Positions 43,348-51,656 of a stretch of 64,000 bases of DNA are shown piece by piece. The translations under genes and the position numbers were made by a program. The notes below the pieces were generated by a model. That model saw only the letters and a list, made by a program, of their open reading frames with translations, was not told the DNA's origin and made no database searches. The stretch is from Winogradskyella alexanderae (lineage in GTDB: Bacteria > Bacteroidota > Bacteroidia > Flavobacteriales > Flavobacteriaceae), in the NCBI RefSeq assembly GCF_020166335.1, contig NZ_JAIUJR010000002.1:62001-126000 (forward strand), written 5' to 3'. Within the stretch, counting starts at the first letter, position 1. Each line of letters starts with the position of its first letter.

Positions 43348-44802
43348 ATGCAATATTTAGAATTTATTTTGACTATCATGCCAGCTGTTTATGTTTTGTT
43401 TCACAGAACTATAAACACTAAAATTAATAAGGCTTATATATTTGGATTATTACTATTTATAATGTCCATTCATTTATTATTTGATGGATATAGATTGCAA
43501 ATGATTCCTGCGTATATTCTCTGGATCATTTCAATAGTTACAACTTTTTTAAAATCCTATCAAACCTCTGCAATTGCAATAAGGATTTTAAAAATCATAG
43601 GCTTGGTTGTCCTATTAATTGTATCTATAGCATTACCATCAATATTTCCAGTCTTTGAATTACCTCAACCGACTGGTCCCTATAAAGTAAGTACAAAAGA
43701 TCTACATCTTATTCTTGATAGAGATGAGGTGATTACTAAAGATAAAGCAGATAAAAGGGCTTTAATGATTAAAGTCTGGTATCCATCTAACGAATCCCTA
43801 GGAGAACAAGACCCATATATTGATGAAGGCGGAAGACATGGTTTTGCGCTGAAATATGGTCTTCCAAATTCTGCCTTCAATTATTTAGACAAGATAGAAA
43901 CACATATTTACAGGGATATTAATATCGCTAAAGAAAAGTTTCCCGTCTTAATTTTTTCACATGGCTACAACTCAAAAGCCAATAGCTATTACGCTTTACT
44001 ATCAGAAATTGTAAGTCATGGTTACGTTGTCTTTGCAGTCAACCATACTTACGAAAGCACAGGAAGCACATTCCCAGATGGCAATGAAGTATATTTTAAT
44101 TATCAGTATGCACAAGAGATCGAATCTGATACCTGGCACATGATGGAACCTGTAGTTAAGGCCTTTAAAAATGATCTTACTTTTGAAGAAAGGCATCCCA
44201 TAGTTAAGAAAGGACTTACTTCCTATTTTGTGCGAGACATGGTAGAACGATGGGCCATGGATGTGGTAGATGTTGTGAATCAAATTGATGACTGGAACAG
44301 TAGTGGCTTCTTTAAAGGTCATTTAGATTCGTCAAATATTGGTGTATTTGGCCATTCAAGAGGTGGTGGTGCCGCAGGCGAAGCATTGCTAACCGACAAT
44401 CGTATTAAAGCTGGTGCAAATATAGATGGTGTTCAATGGGGCAGAATCGTAAACACCTCTTTTGATGATCCATTTCTTTACATTTCTGCTGACTGGCCAG
44501 AAAATAAAGAAAATCTAAATTCTCACACTTATATCAATAAAAGTAAGAACGTCTTCTATGAAGCTAAAGTATTAGGAACGCTTCATAGTAATTTTATGGA
44601 TATTCCTTATATGATTCCTGTAAAAACCTTAAGTCAGGCAGGAGAGATTGATCCTGATTTAGCAATTGAAATAACAAGCAAAGTCGTTACCGCTTTCTTT
44701 GATAAACATTTAAAGAATAAGGAAACAGATTTGACCGCTTTAGATGCTGACTATGACATGCTTAATCTTAATGTATTCGAGGGAAATTCCATAAATCGTT
44801 AA
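43348..44802 (+). CDS. Membrane-anchored alpha/beta hydrolase (PAF-acetylhydrolase-like)
   Basis: The 484-residue protein has three or four N-terminal TM helices (to about residue 105) and a hydrolase domain. It contains FPVLIFSHGYNSKANSYYAL (oxyanion strand), the nucleophile elbow IGVFGHSRGGGAAGEAL (Ser about 334), and a late LGTLHSNF His. The arrangement resembles the platelet-activating-factor acetylhydrolase class, which cleaves short acyl esters; the substrate here is unknown. It is the last gene of the plus-strand set that follows the LytTR regulator. Confidence 0.85.
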   Translation: MQYLEFILTIMPAVYVLFHRTINTKINKAYIFGLLLFIMSIHLLFDGYRLQMIPAYILWIISIVTTFLKSYQTSAIAIRILKIIGLVVLLIVSIALPSIFPVFELPQPTGPYKVSTKDLHLILDRDEVITKDKADKRALMIKVWYPSNESLGEQDPYIDEGGRHGFALKYGLPNSAFNYLDKIETHIYRDINIAKEKFPVLIFSHGYNSKANSYYALLSEIVSHGYVVFAVNHTYESTGSTFPDGNEVYFNYQYAQEIESDTWHMMEPVVKAFKNDLTFEERHPIVKKGLTSYFVRDMVERWAMDVVDVVNQIDDWNSSGFFKGHLDSSNIGVFGHSRGGGAAGEALLTDNRIKAGANIDGVQWGRIVNTSFDDPFLYISADWPENKENLNSHTYINKSKNVFYEAKVLGTLHSNFMDIPYMIPVKTLSQAGEIDPDLAIEITSKVVTAFFDKHLKNKETDLTALDADYDMLNLNVFEGNSINR

Positions 44803-45353
44803 TTACAATAGTTATATGTGGTATTGATTTAATAATATAGGTAAGAGAAAATTTTGAAATTAGACGTTGTTTAAGAACTATTCGAATTAAGATACAGAAA
44901 GTATTCCTCTCCTATTTAAAGCCATTTCAAGAAAAATGTTACAAATACGAGGCAATTATTTTAGCCTATTTACCGATACAGAAAGTACTTCTGCCCTACT
45001 TCACTGCTCTAAAAAGCTCTAGGCACCAAATCGATACAAATAAAATCAAGCTAAACCAAAATTATCTTGATACTAACACCATTATCTTATAGTTACCGTG
45101 TTTCAACCAAGAACATTATTTTGAAACGACCTTCATTGATACTACTTTTATGAAAATACTAATGAAAGAAGGCAATAATCTTTTATCCGTAAAATTACCA
45201 CTGAAATGGATAGCATTTTAAAGTACAATAAATGAACTTAAAAAAACAAGTTATAAATTTTAACTTATCTTTGATACAATTCCTATTAACCAATCTATCC
45301 ATATCCTAGCTAAACTAAGGAATACTTTGATGTATTGACTTCTTTTTACGAAT
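44803..45353. other. Long intergenic region with repeat copies
   Basis: This 551-bp gap holds repeat copy 2 and, 80 bp before it, a partial copy (GATACAGAAAGTA at 44891-44903). No ORF above about 25 codons looks real. A TATCTTTG box at 45266-45273 may drive the AraC-type gene, but no -33 element is obvious. Confidence 0.5.
44951..45048 (+). repeat. Dispersed intergenic repeat, copy 2
   Basis: It contains TTACCGATACAGAAAGTAC (from 44970) and, exactly 53 bp after ACC, ACCAAATCGATACAAATAAA (45025-45044). It shares further upstream bases (GGCnATTATTT) and CTCTAGG with copy 3. The TACCGAT start and ATCGATA end are partly inverted. Confidence 0.72.
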
Positions 45354-46346
45354 ATGAAATACTTCTCAATCCATCTATACCGTAAAATGCTCAATTGCGC
45401 AATAGCTGAAGGCATACCAAAGGATGAATTTGAGAAACTACCAACTCCGATGAGCAAAATTAATGAGCTACAAGTTGTTGATGCCGAGGAATTTTTGGCG
45501 CTTCATGAACTACTCGAAAAAAAATTGGATTCTGGATTTTCTGTTAGAGTTGGTCAAAAAATGATTATCGAAGATTATGGTGTTTTAGGATTATCCTGGC
45601 GCACGTGTTCCAAAGTTGGTGAAATTTTTGAACGGAGCGAACGCTATTTTAAACTGTTATCCAACACCTTTGATTGGCAAATTAAAAATGATGGAGACAT
45701 TTCTCATGTTATACTCAATCGAGAAGCACATCGAAGAGGTATGGAATTATCCACTGAGGCCAGTTTATCTGCCACAGTAGTCGTATTGCAAGCGATGTCT
45801 GAAAAGGAACTTTGCCCTGTCCAAGTCAGTTTTAAACACAAACCAGCAAAAGACATCGCAAGTCATAACGAAGCATTTAAATGTCCTATAATCTTCGAAC
45901 AGCCTCGTTACTCGATTAGCTACAAAACAACCGACCTTAATTTACGAACCGCGAAGGCAGATGCCAGTATCAACAGCTATTTACTACAACAAGTTGATGA
46001 AAAAACAAAAGGTATAAAAATTCCTGGTCATAAGATTATAAACGATGTTGAAGCTCTTATAAAGGATGCACTGCCCACTGGTATTCCAAGCATACATTAT
46101 ATTAGTGACCTGTTAGCCATGAGTAACCGAACACTGACCAGGAGACTCTCCGAAGCTGGTGTGACCTATCGTGACTTAATTAAAAGGACACAGGAAACCA
46201 TCGCAAAGGATATGCTGTATAATACTGAGCAAAGTATAGGTGAAATTGCCTTTCTTACCGGGTTTTCAGAACAAAGTGCATTCAACCGTGCGTTTAAGAA
46301 TTGGACGGACCAAACTCCATCAGAATTTCGTAAAAACAACTTATAG
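45354..46346 (+). CDS. AraC-type regulator with Arabinose_bd-like sensor domain
   Basis: The 330-residue protein has an N-terminal ligand-sensor part of the PF12625 type (GFSVRVGQKMIIEDYGVLGL near 65; ELCPVQVSFKHKPA near 158) and a C-terminal AraC HTH (IHYISDLLAMSNRTLTRRLS, IGEIAFLTGFSEQSAFNRAF, TPSEFRKNNL). Soluble AraC proteins of this build usually control adjacent metabolic genes. The five small genes that follow (46447-48994) on the same strand, starting 100 bp later, are the likely targets. Confidence 0.9.
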   Translation: MKYFSIHLYRKMLNCAIAEGIPKDEFEKLPTPMSKINELQVVDAEEFLALHELLEKKLDSGFSVRVGQKMIIEDYGVLGLSWRTCSKVGEIFERSERYFKLLSNTFDWQIKNDGDISHVILNREAHRRGMELSTEASLSATVVVLQAMSEKELCPVQVSFKHKPAKDIASHNEAFKCPIIFEQPRYSISYKTTDLNLRTAKADASINSYLLQQVDEKTKGIKIPGHKIINDVEALIKDALPTGIPSIHYISDLLAMSNRTLTRRLSEAGVTYRDLIKRTQETIAKDMLYNTEQSIGEIAFLTGFSEQSAFNRAFKNWTDQTPSEFRKNNL

Positions 46347-46446
46347 TTACATCTTGGCGTAAAATGTCAAAAGCTTGTCTTAATCGGTCAAAAACCTAAT
46401 TCAAGTCCTTCTCATCTTTGTACCATCAAATTAATTAAACAATTTA

Positions 46447-46824
46447 ATGATGGTAATTATAGTAAAACTATTAATAGGAATTTTTATAGCGCTTTCAGCT
46501 GATTCACTAAATACTTATACATCCGTTCAACCAAATATGGAACAAGCTGAACTACATGCATCAAATTATATAATTACAAACCCTAGCGAAAAAGCTTTTC
46601 AAATTCTGGACAACAAATGCAACGTTTGCCATCGCAAGCGAAACAAAAGACGCGTATTCACCAAAGTAAATATGAATACTTGGGCTAATGACATTTATAA
46701 ACAAGTTTTTATAAAAAAAAGAATGCCAAAGGGCAAAAAAATAAAACTCACCACTAATGAGTATCAAGAATTATTAACCTGGATTTCAATAACTAAAAAT
46801 AAAAAAAATGGAACCAAATTTTAA
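46447..46824 (+). CDS. Small mono-heme cytochrome-like protein
   Basis: The 125-residue protein has an N-terminal hydrophobic segment (VIIVKLLIGIFIALSAD), a heme-attachment motif NKCNVCHRKRN near residues 57-67, and a later MPKGKK as possible axial Met. Its 3' end overlaps the next gene by 17 bp, so translation is coupled. It could act as a periplasmic electron carrier or heme sensor for the small cluster; function is inferred only from the CXXCH. Confidence 0.8.
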   Translation: MMVIIVKLLIGIFIALSADSLNTYTSVQPNMEQAELHASNYIITNPSEKAFQILDNKCNVCHRKRNKRRVFTKVNMNTWANDIYKQVFIKKRMPKGKKIKLTTNEYQELLTWISITKNKKNGTKF

Positions 46825-47302
46825 ATTAATCGTATTAACACTAAGTATCTTATTGACTGGATTAACCGCAGGCTTGTGTTTTACTTGGTCTAATGCCGTA
46901 ACACCTGGATTAGGTCGCCTAGATGACCTAGGATTTTTAAAAGCATTTCAAGCGATGAACAGATCCATCCTTAATCCAACTTTTATAATTGTATTTATGG
47001 GACCTTGTTTACTGCTGTTCATAAATGCATTTGTATTCAAAAACTCGAGTCAGTTCACATTTACTTCTTATTTGGTTGCAGCAATTCTGTTTTTTACAGG
47101 CGTAGGTCTGGTCACTATTTTTAAGAACGTCCCTCTAAATGAAATATTAGACAAAACGGTATTAGAAACTGCTTCTAACTTTGAGTTAACAGAATTACGA
47201 AAAACCTTTGAGCAACCTTGGAACCGTTGGCACATGATACGTACCGTATGCTCATTTACCTCATTCGCCTTACTGGTTGCAGGCCTGCTATTCAACAAAT
47301 AA
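46808..47302 (+). CDS. DUF1772-family membrane protein
   Basis: The 164-residue protein has four TM helices. The family pattern is visible: GLTAGLCFTWSNAVTPGLGR near 19, FLKAFQAMNRSILNP near 43 and WNRWHMIRTVCSFTSF near 138. DUF1772 includes anthrone-oxygenase-like proteins. The conserved Asn and His residues may bind a cofactor, but no activity is proved for this branch. It overlaps the cytochrome-like gene by 17 bp and is followed by another small membrane protein. Confidence 0.88.
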   Translation: MEPNFKLIVLTLSILLTGLTAGLCFTWSNAVTPGLGRLDDLGFLKAFQAMNRSILNPTFIIVFMGPCLLLFINAFVFKNSSQFTFTSYLVAAILFFTGVGLVTIFKNVPLNEILDKTVLETASNFELTELRKTFEQPWNRWHMIRTVCSFTSFALLVAGLLFNK

Positions 47303-47346
47303 AAACACTTTCAATTTTATTAATCAACATCAAAAAACGAACAGTC

Positions 47347-47748
47347 ATGAAACATTTAAGAGCAATAGGAATCGGTATTATCATCTGGATTCTAGGAGTC
47401 AGTGTTTATAATCTGTCCTTTTATATATCGTTTTTAGAGGACGCACAACAACAAGCCAATATGTTGCTTTTTATTGCAGTAATGCCTTTGGTCTGGTTTG
47501 GCGCAAAACAGTATTACAAAAAAGATGCGAACACCCATGGCTATTGGGTAGGCCAAACCTTCTTTTTAACCGCAACCGCTTTAGATGCCATAATTACGGT
47601 TCCCGTTTTTATTATCCCAAATGGCGGTTCTTATTATCAATTTTTTACCGATTTAGGGTTTTGGCTTATTGGGTTCGAATTTATAAGCATAACAGTCCTG
47701 TATTGGTATATCAAACTGGGAATTAACAAACAAAATCAAAATACATAA
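47347..47748 (+). CDS. Small four-TM membrane protein (DUF5367-like)
   Basis: The ATG at 47347 gives 133 residues and fits the spacing after the DUF1772 gene (44 bp); earlier in-frame starts would overlap that gene. Four TM helices are visible (RAIGIGIIIWILGVSVYNL; NMLLFIAVMPLVWFGA; TFFLTATALDAIITVPVF; GFWLIGFEFISITVLYWY). The pattern resembles DUF5367 proteins. Role unknown. It is 12 bp before the NmrA-like gene, so it is part of the same transcript. Confidence 0.78.
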   Translation: MKHLRAIGIGIIIWILGVSVYNLSFYISFLEDAQQQANMLLFIAVMPLVWFGAKQYYKKDANTHGYWVGQTFFLTATALDAIITVPVFIIPNGGSYYQFFTDLGFWLIGFEFISITVLYWYIKLGINKQNQNT

Positions 47749-47760
47749 AACATAAAAAAC

Positions 47761-48582
47761 ATGAAACAGAACATTTTAGTTATCGGAGGAACTGGTAAAA
47801 CCGGTCGCCGAGTAGCCCAAAATTTAACGCAAACCGGACACAACGTACGCGTCGTGGGAAGAAAAACCAATCCAGCTTTTGATTGGGATAACCCTGAAAC
47901 TTATGCTGCAGCATTAAAAGATATGGATAGAGCGTATATCGTATATTATCCAGATTTAGCCGTACCGGGATCAAGGGATGCCATAACAGCATTGACCGAA
48001 AAAGCCTTGGAAGCTGGTTTAGAGAAAGTAGTCTTGCTATCAGGCAAAGGAGAAACCGAAGCTGAAGCTTGTGAAGATATCGTTGCCAATTCAGGGTTAA
48101 ACTACACCTTAGTTAGAGCGTCGTGGTTTAATCAAAACTTTAGTGAAGGTGCCTTTTTAGAATTTGTTTTAAATGGTGCAGTGGCCTTGCCAATGCCAGA
48201 GGCAGAAATTCCATTCGTTGATGCTGATGACATTGCTGACGTCGTTTCTAAAGTCTTAATGGATGATTCATACAACGGTCAAACCGTAACCGTTACAGGC
48301 CCTCAAAAAAGAACCTTTAAGGAAATTGTAGATATTATGGCTGAGGCTAGGGAAAAGCATATTCAATTCGTTCCTATTTCTATTAATGAATTTAAGGATG
48401 GTATGAGACAAGCTGGATTACCGGATTCTTATGTATGGCTTTTTGGGTATTTATTTCAAGAAGTATTGGGAAATCCTGAAAATCAAGAAGTATCTGATGA
48501 TGTAGCCAAAGTATTAGGTAGACCTGCAAAGGACTTTGAAACCTATGCTAAGGAAACTGCTGCAACAGGAATTTGGAACTAA
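47761..48582 (+). CDS. NmrA-like NAD(P)-binding protein
   Basis: The 273-residue protein starts with a Rossmann motif ILVIGGTGKTGRRVAQNL and continues with VVGRKTNP, YIVYYPDLAVPG, VVLLSGKGETEAEACEDIV and YTLVRASWFNQNF, typical of atypical short-chain reductases of the NmrA/quinone-reductase 2 (QorB) group. It may reduce a quinone or act as a redox sensor. It is placed between small membrane proteins in an operon that also has a cytochrome-like gene, so a quinone-related role is plausible. Confidence 0.88.
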   Translation: MKQNILVIGGTGKTGRRVAQNLTQTGHNVRVVGRKTNPAFDWDNPETYAAALKDMDRAYIVYYPDLAVPGSRDAITALTEKALEAGLEKVVLLSGKGETEAEACEDIVANSGLNYTLVRASWFNQNFSEGAFLEFVLNGAVALPMPEAEIPFVDADDIADVVSKVLMDDSYNGQTVTVTGPQKRTFKEIVDIMAEAREKHIQFVPISINEFKDGMRQAGLPDSYVWLFGYLFQEVLGNPENQEVSDDVAKVLGRPAKDFETYAKETAATGIWN

Positions 48583-48592
48583 GCAATTGGTA

Positions 48593-48994
48593 ATGATCAC
48601 AAAAAAACTCACCATTTCATTTGTCATTCTCTTGTATACTATCGCCGTACCTGTTTTAGAAATTAATGACACACATGTATTCAACCCAGACTGGACGCCA
48701 CATGCCAAAATTCATGAAGTATGGCAACTCATAACCAACTCCACCGTAGGAATATTCTGTCTTTGGTTGGTTTGGGTGAAAAACGAGTTGAAAACTAGTA
48801 TTCTGTTGAGCATGCTGGTTACTGGTGGATTTTTATTGGCTTATTCGCTGCAGAATTTGTACGGAGGTTCTATGAAATATTTAGATGGAAGTGAAAAAAC
48901 TGTATTAGGAATCAATATTGGAGTAGTAGGATTTGGCTTGGCGTTTATCCTATTGTCAGCAACAATTAACAGTGATAAAAGCAATAGAAACTAG
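48593..48994 (+). CDS. Small membrane protein closing the NmrA cluster
   Basis: The ATG at 48593 (10 bp after the NmrA stop) gives 133 residues with four TM helices: KLTISFVILLYTIAVPVLEI, HEVWQLITNSTVGIFCLWLV, ILLSMLVTGGFLLAYSL and VLGINIGVVGFGLAFILLSA. A conserved-looking DTHVFNPDWTPHAKIHE segment sits between TM1 and TM2. I do not assign a family. An upstream in-frame start at 48536 would overlap the NmrA gene and is not preferred. Confidence 0.75.
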   Translation: MITKKLTISFVILLYTIAVPVLEINDTHVFNPDWTPHAKIHEVWQLITNSTVGIFCLWLVWVKNELKTSILLSMLVTGGFLLAYSLQNLYGGSMKYLDGSEKTVLGINIGVVGFGLAFILLSATINSDKSNRN

Positions 48995-49044
48995 CTGATT
49001 TAAAGCATCTTAAAAAAATATTGAACGAACATAAACTAAAAAAA

Positions 49045-50406
49045 ATGAAAAATAAATATTTACTATTAGTAGCATGTATCGCACTACTATGCTCTTGCGG
49101 AAATAAAAGTGATTCAAAAGATTCAGAAGTAGCATTTAATGAAAAACCGTTTAAAGAAAAACTCAATGATTTGTTTGATGTACTTCATAAAAACAACAAG
49201 TTTATGGGTAATATATCCATGTCTCAGGAAGGGTCAGTTATCTACTCAAAAGCCATTGGTTATGATGATGTAGAAAATCAAAAGGCAACTACAAATGCTA
49301 CCAAATACAGAATTGCCTCAATCACCAAAATGTTTACAGCGACTATGGTCTTTAAAGCCATAGAGGAAAATAAATTAAGCATCACTCAAACCCTAAACAA
49401 TTATTTTCCGGCAATTGAAAATGCAAATAAAATAACGATTAGTAATTTATTGAACCATAGAAGTGGAATCCCTAGCTTCACAAAGGACGGAACGTTTTTC
49501 GACTATCGCACAGAGCACAAATCCAGGGAAGATATGCTAAAAATAATCAGCAATTATGAAAGCAACTTTGAACCTGGTAGCAGTAATGAGTATAGTAACT
49601 CAAATTATTTCTTACTATCTCAAATTTTGGAAGCGGTTTATGAATTGCCCTATGAAGACCTTTTACAAGAGAAAATAATTAAACCATTAGGGTTAACAAA
49701 CACCTATTCGGGTGGAAAAATTACTATCAGCAATAACGAATCTTATTCATATAGCCTTAAGGACAAATGGATTGAATTCCCAGAAACGAACCTATCCATT
49801 GCTTTAGGAAGTGGCTCAATTGTTTCAAACCCTAGCGATCTCAATATGTTTATGGAGGCGCTTTTCAATGAGAAGATAGTTTCAAAAGAATCGCTCAATG
49901 TAATGACCGCAATCAAAGACAACCATGGTATGGGTGTTATGCTATTTAACCATAAGGATAAAAAAGGGTTCGGACATGGTGGCCATATTGATGCTTTCCA
50001 CTCGATATCCATTTATATTCCTAAAGAAAAACTGGCCATTGCCATTTCATCTAATGCCATCGATTACACCATAAACAACTTGCTAACAGATGTGTTGAAG
50101 TGTTATTTCAATGAGCCTTTTGAGCTTCCCAATTTTGACCATGTTGAAATTATAGCGAGTGAACTTGAAAAGTATGTTGGGGTTTATGCTGCCAATGAAG
50201 GATCCGGAAAATTTACCGTAAGCCGAGAAAATAAAGTCTTGTATACACAGTTAAACGACAACCCAAAAGTACCATTGGTTTACAAGGGAAAACATACATT
50301 CACTAATGTAGAGATAGGTGCAAACTTCATTTTTGACCTTGAGAAAAATCAACTAGGTCTTGAACAAAGTGGTGTAGCAGATGTTTACCTATTTACCAAG
50401 CAATAA
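49045..50406 (+). CDS. Serine hydrolase lipoprotein (class C beta-lactamase family)
   Basis: The ATG at 49045 gives 453 residues with a lipoprotein signal (VACIALLCSCGN); a TTG at 49021 also opens the frame. All three motifs of the family are present: SITK (in YRIASITKMF), YSN (in NEYSNSNYFLLS) and HGG (in GFGHGGHIDAF). These enzymes include peptidases and esterases as well as beta-lactamases; the substrate is unknown. Its C-terminus (KNQLGLEQSGVADVYLFTKQ) identifies a paralogous fragment 1.1 kb downstream. Confidence 0.9.
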   Translation: MKNKYLLLVACIALLCSCGNKSDSKDSEVAFNEKPFKEKLNDLFDVLHKNNKFMGNISMSQEGSVIYSKAIGYDDVENQKATTNATKYRIASITKMFTATMVFKAIEENKLSITQTLNNYFPAIENANKITISNLLNHRSGIPSFTKDGTFFDYRTEHKSREDMLKIISNYESNFEPGSSNEYSNSNYFLLSQILEAVYELPYEDLLQEKIIKPLGLTNTYSGGKITISNNESYSYSLKDKWIEFPETNLSIALGSGSIVSNPSDLNMFMEALFNEKIVSKESLNVMTAIKDNHGMGVMLFNHKDKKGFGHGGHIDAFHSISIYIPKEKLAIAISSNAIDYTINNLLTDVLKCYFNEPFELPNFDHVEIIASELEKYVGVYAANEGSGKFTVSRENKVLYTQLNDNPKVPLVYKGKHTFTNVEIGANFIFDLEKNQLGLEQSGVADVYLFTKQ

Positions 50407-50414
50407 GTGTAACA

Positions 50415-50552
50415 ATGAAAATAAACTTAAAATCAATAGTATCTTTCTTACTCGTTTTATGTGTTAAAACTATATCTGCTCAAAACATTAGTGACGAAAT
50501 AAACATCCATCGCATAACCGCTAAAATAGATAGCCTTTTAAGTATCGAGTAG
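50415..50552 (+). pseudogene. N-terminal remnant of a secreted hydrolase, 45 aa
   Basis: ATG at 50415 to TAG at 50550-50552 encodes a signal peptide (IVSFLLVLCVKTISAQ) and a short mature start (ITAKIDSLLSIE). Secreted serine hydrolases of this family usually start their mature domain with such a helix (IDSLL). The frame stops there. With the C-terminal fragment at 51511-51594 it appears to be the front half of a decayed paralog of the gene at 49045, with the PD40 gene lying between. Confidence 0.6.
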
Positions 50553-50588
50553 TAGAGCTAAAAATGTATTATTTACAAAAATCAAATA

Positions 50589-51509
50589 ATGAAAACTTTC
50601 AATTTAACTTTTCTATTCTTAGTGTCCCTTTTGTTTTCTTGTACCAAAGAAACTCCGTCTAATTTGATACTGTTAGATAAAAATATTCCAACAGATATCC
50701 CTTTGATTTTTGGAAAAGGGATTATTTCGACTGATAGCTATGAGTTTGCCATCACCTTTAGCCCTAATATGGACGAAATATTTTTTACACGAAGAAATCC
50801 GGGAGAAGACAATAAAATATATACCATGAAATTGGTTGATGGGCAATGGTCAAATCCAAAACCCGCTTTTTTTACAACATCTAAAGGGTGGGATTTTGAA
50901 CCTCATATTAACCCTCAAGGAGATAAGCTATATTTTGGAAGCACAAGACCCTTGAACTATACAATTAAATCAACTGGATTACACCAATGGTACAGTAAAA
51001 AAACTCAGAATGGATGGAGTAATCCAGTTCCGTTAGAACGTCCGTTTATTGAAAAATCCATTATCATGTATTTAACTTCTTCAAGAAATGAGAATCTATA
51101 CTTTACTACTGGAGAAAAAGGAGATAAACCAGAAGATTGGGTGATTTATAAATCAATAAAAGAAGATGAACAATACAAAAGTATTGATCGAATAGGAAAT
51201 GAAATTAATTCTCTTGGAAAATGGATAGCCCACTCATTCATCGCCCCAGATGAAAGTTACATGATCTTTGATTTTAAAAGTGAATCAGGTTATGGAAAAA
51301 GTGATTTATATATAAGCTTTAACAAAAGTGGTAAATGGACAAAGCCTTACAATCTAGGACCTAAAATAAATACTGAGCAAACTGAAATGGCCGCTAGTGT
51401 ATCACCAGATGGTAAGTATTTATTCTTTCATCGAGGAAATGAAAATGTGGGAAATATTTATTGGGTGGAATTTGATCCTATTAAAAAGGAGATTGAAAAA
51501 GCGAGATAA
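50589..51509 (+). CDS. PD40/TolB-like beta-propeller lipoprotein
   Basis: The 306-residue protein has a lipoprotein signal (FLFLVSLLFSCTKE, Cys at 18) and repeated PD40-type strands: ITFSPNMDEIFFTRRNPGED, FEPHINPQGDKLYFGSTRP, AHSFIAPDESYMIFDFKSES, AASVSPDGKYLFFHRGNENV. This is a six-bladed TolB-like propeller that probably binds a partner or polymer. It sits between two fragments of a serine-hydrolase paralog, as if it replaced the middle of that gene. A C-terminal piece of a second copy survives at 52893. Confidence 0.85.
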   Translation: MKTFNLTFLFLVSLLFSCTKETPSNLILLDKNIPTDIPLIFGKGIISTDSYEFAITFSPNMDEIFFTRRNPGEDNKIYTMKLVDGQWSNPKPAFFTTSKGWDFEPHINPQGDKLYFGSTRPLNYTIKSTGLHQWYSKKTQNGWSNPVPLERPFIEKSIIMYLTSSRNENLYFTTGEKGDKPEDWVIYKSIKEDEQYKSIDRIGNEINSLGKWIAHSFIAPDESYMIFDFKSESGYGKSDLYISFNKSGKWTKPYNLGPKINTEQTEMAASVSPDGKYLFFHRGNENVGNIYWVEFDPIKKEIEKAR

Positions 51510-51510
51510 C

Positions 51511-51594
51511 AAATTAAATCTTAGTCATGCGAAAAATCAACTTAGCCCAAAGCAAAATGTTGTTACAGATGTTTATGTAAACACTAAAGAATAA
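51511..51594 (+). pseudogene. C-terminal remnant of a serine hydrolase paralog
   Basis: The frame ends KNQLSPKQNVVTDVYVNTKE-stop (TAA at 51592-51594), closely matching the end of the hydrolase at 49045 (KNQLGLEQSGVADVYLFTKQ). No start or body remains. It begins right after the PD40 stop, so the recombination point is near 51510. Confidence 0.7.
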
Positions 51595-51656
51595 GTAGCA
51601 TCAAATTTTAAAAATACAACAAACAAAATAATAACTATAATCTAATACTATAAACA

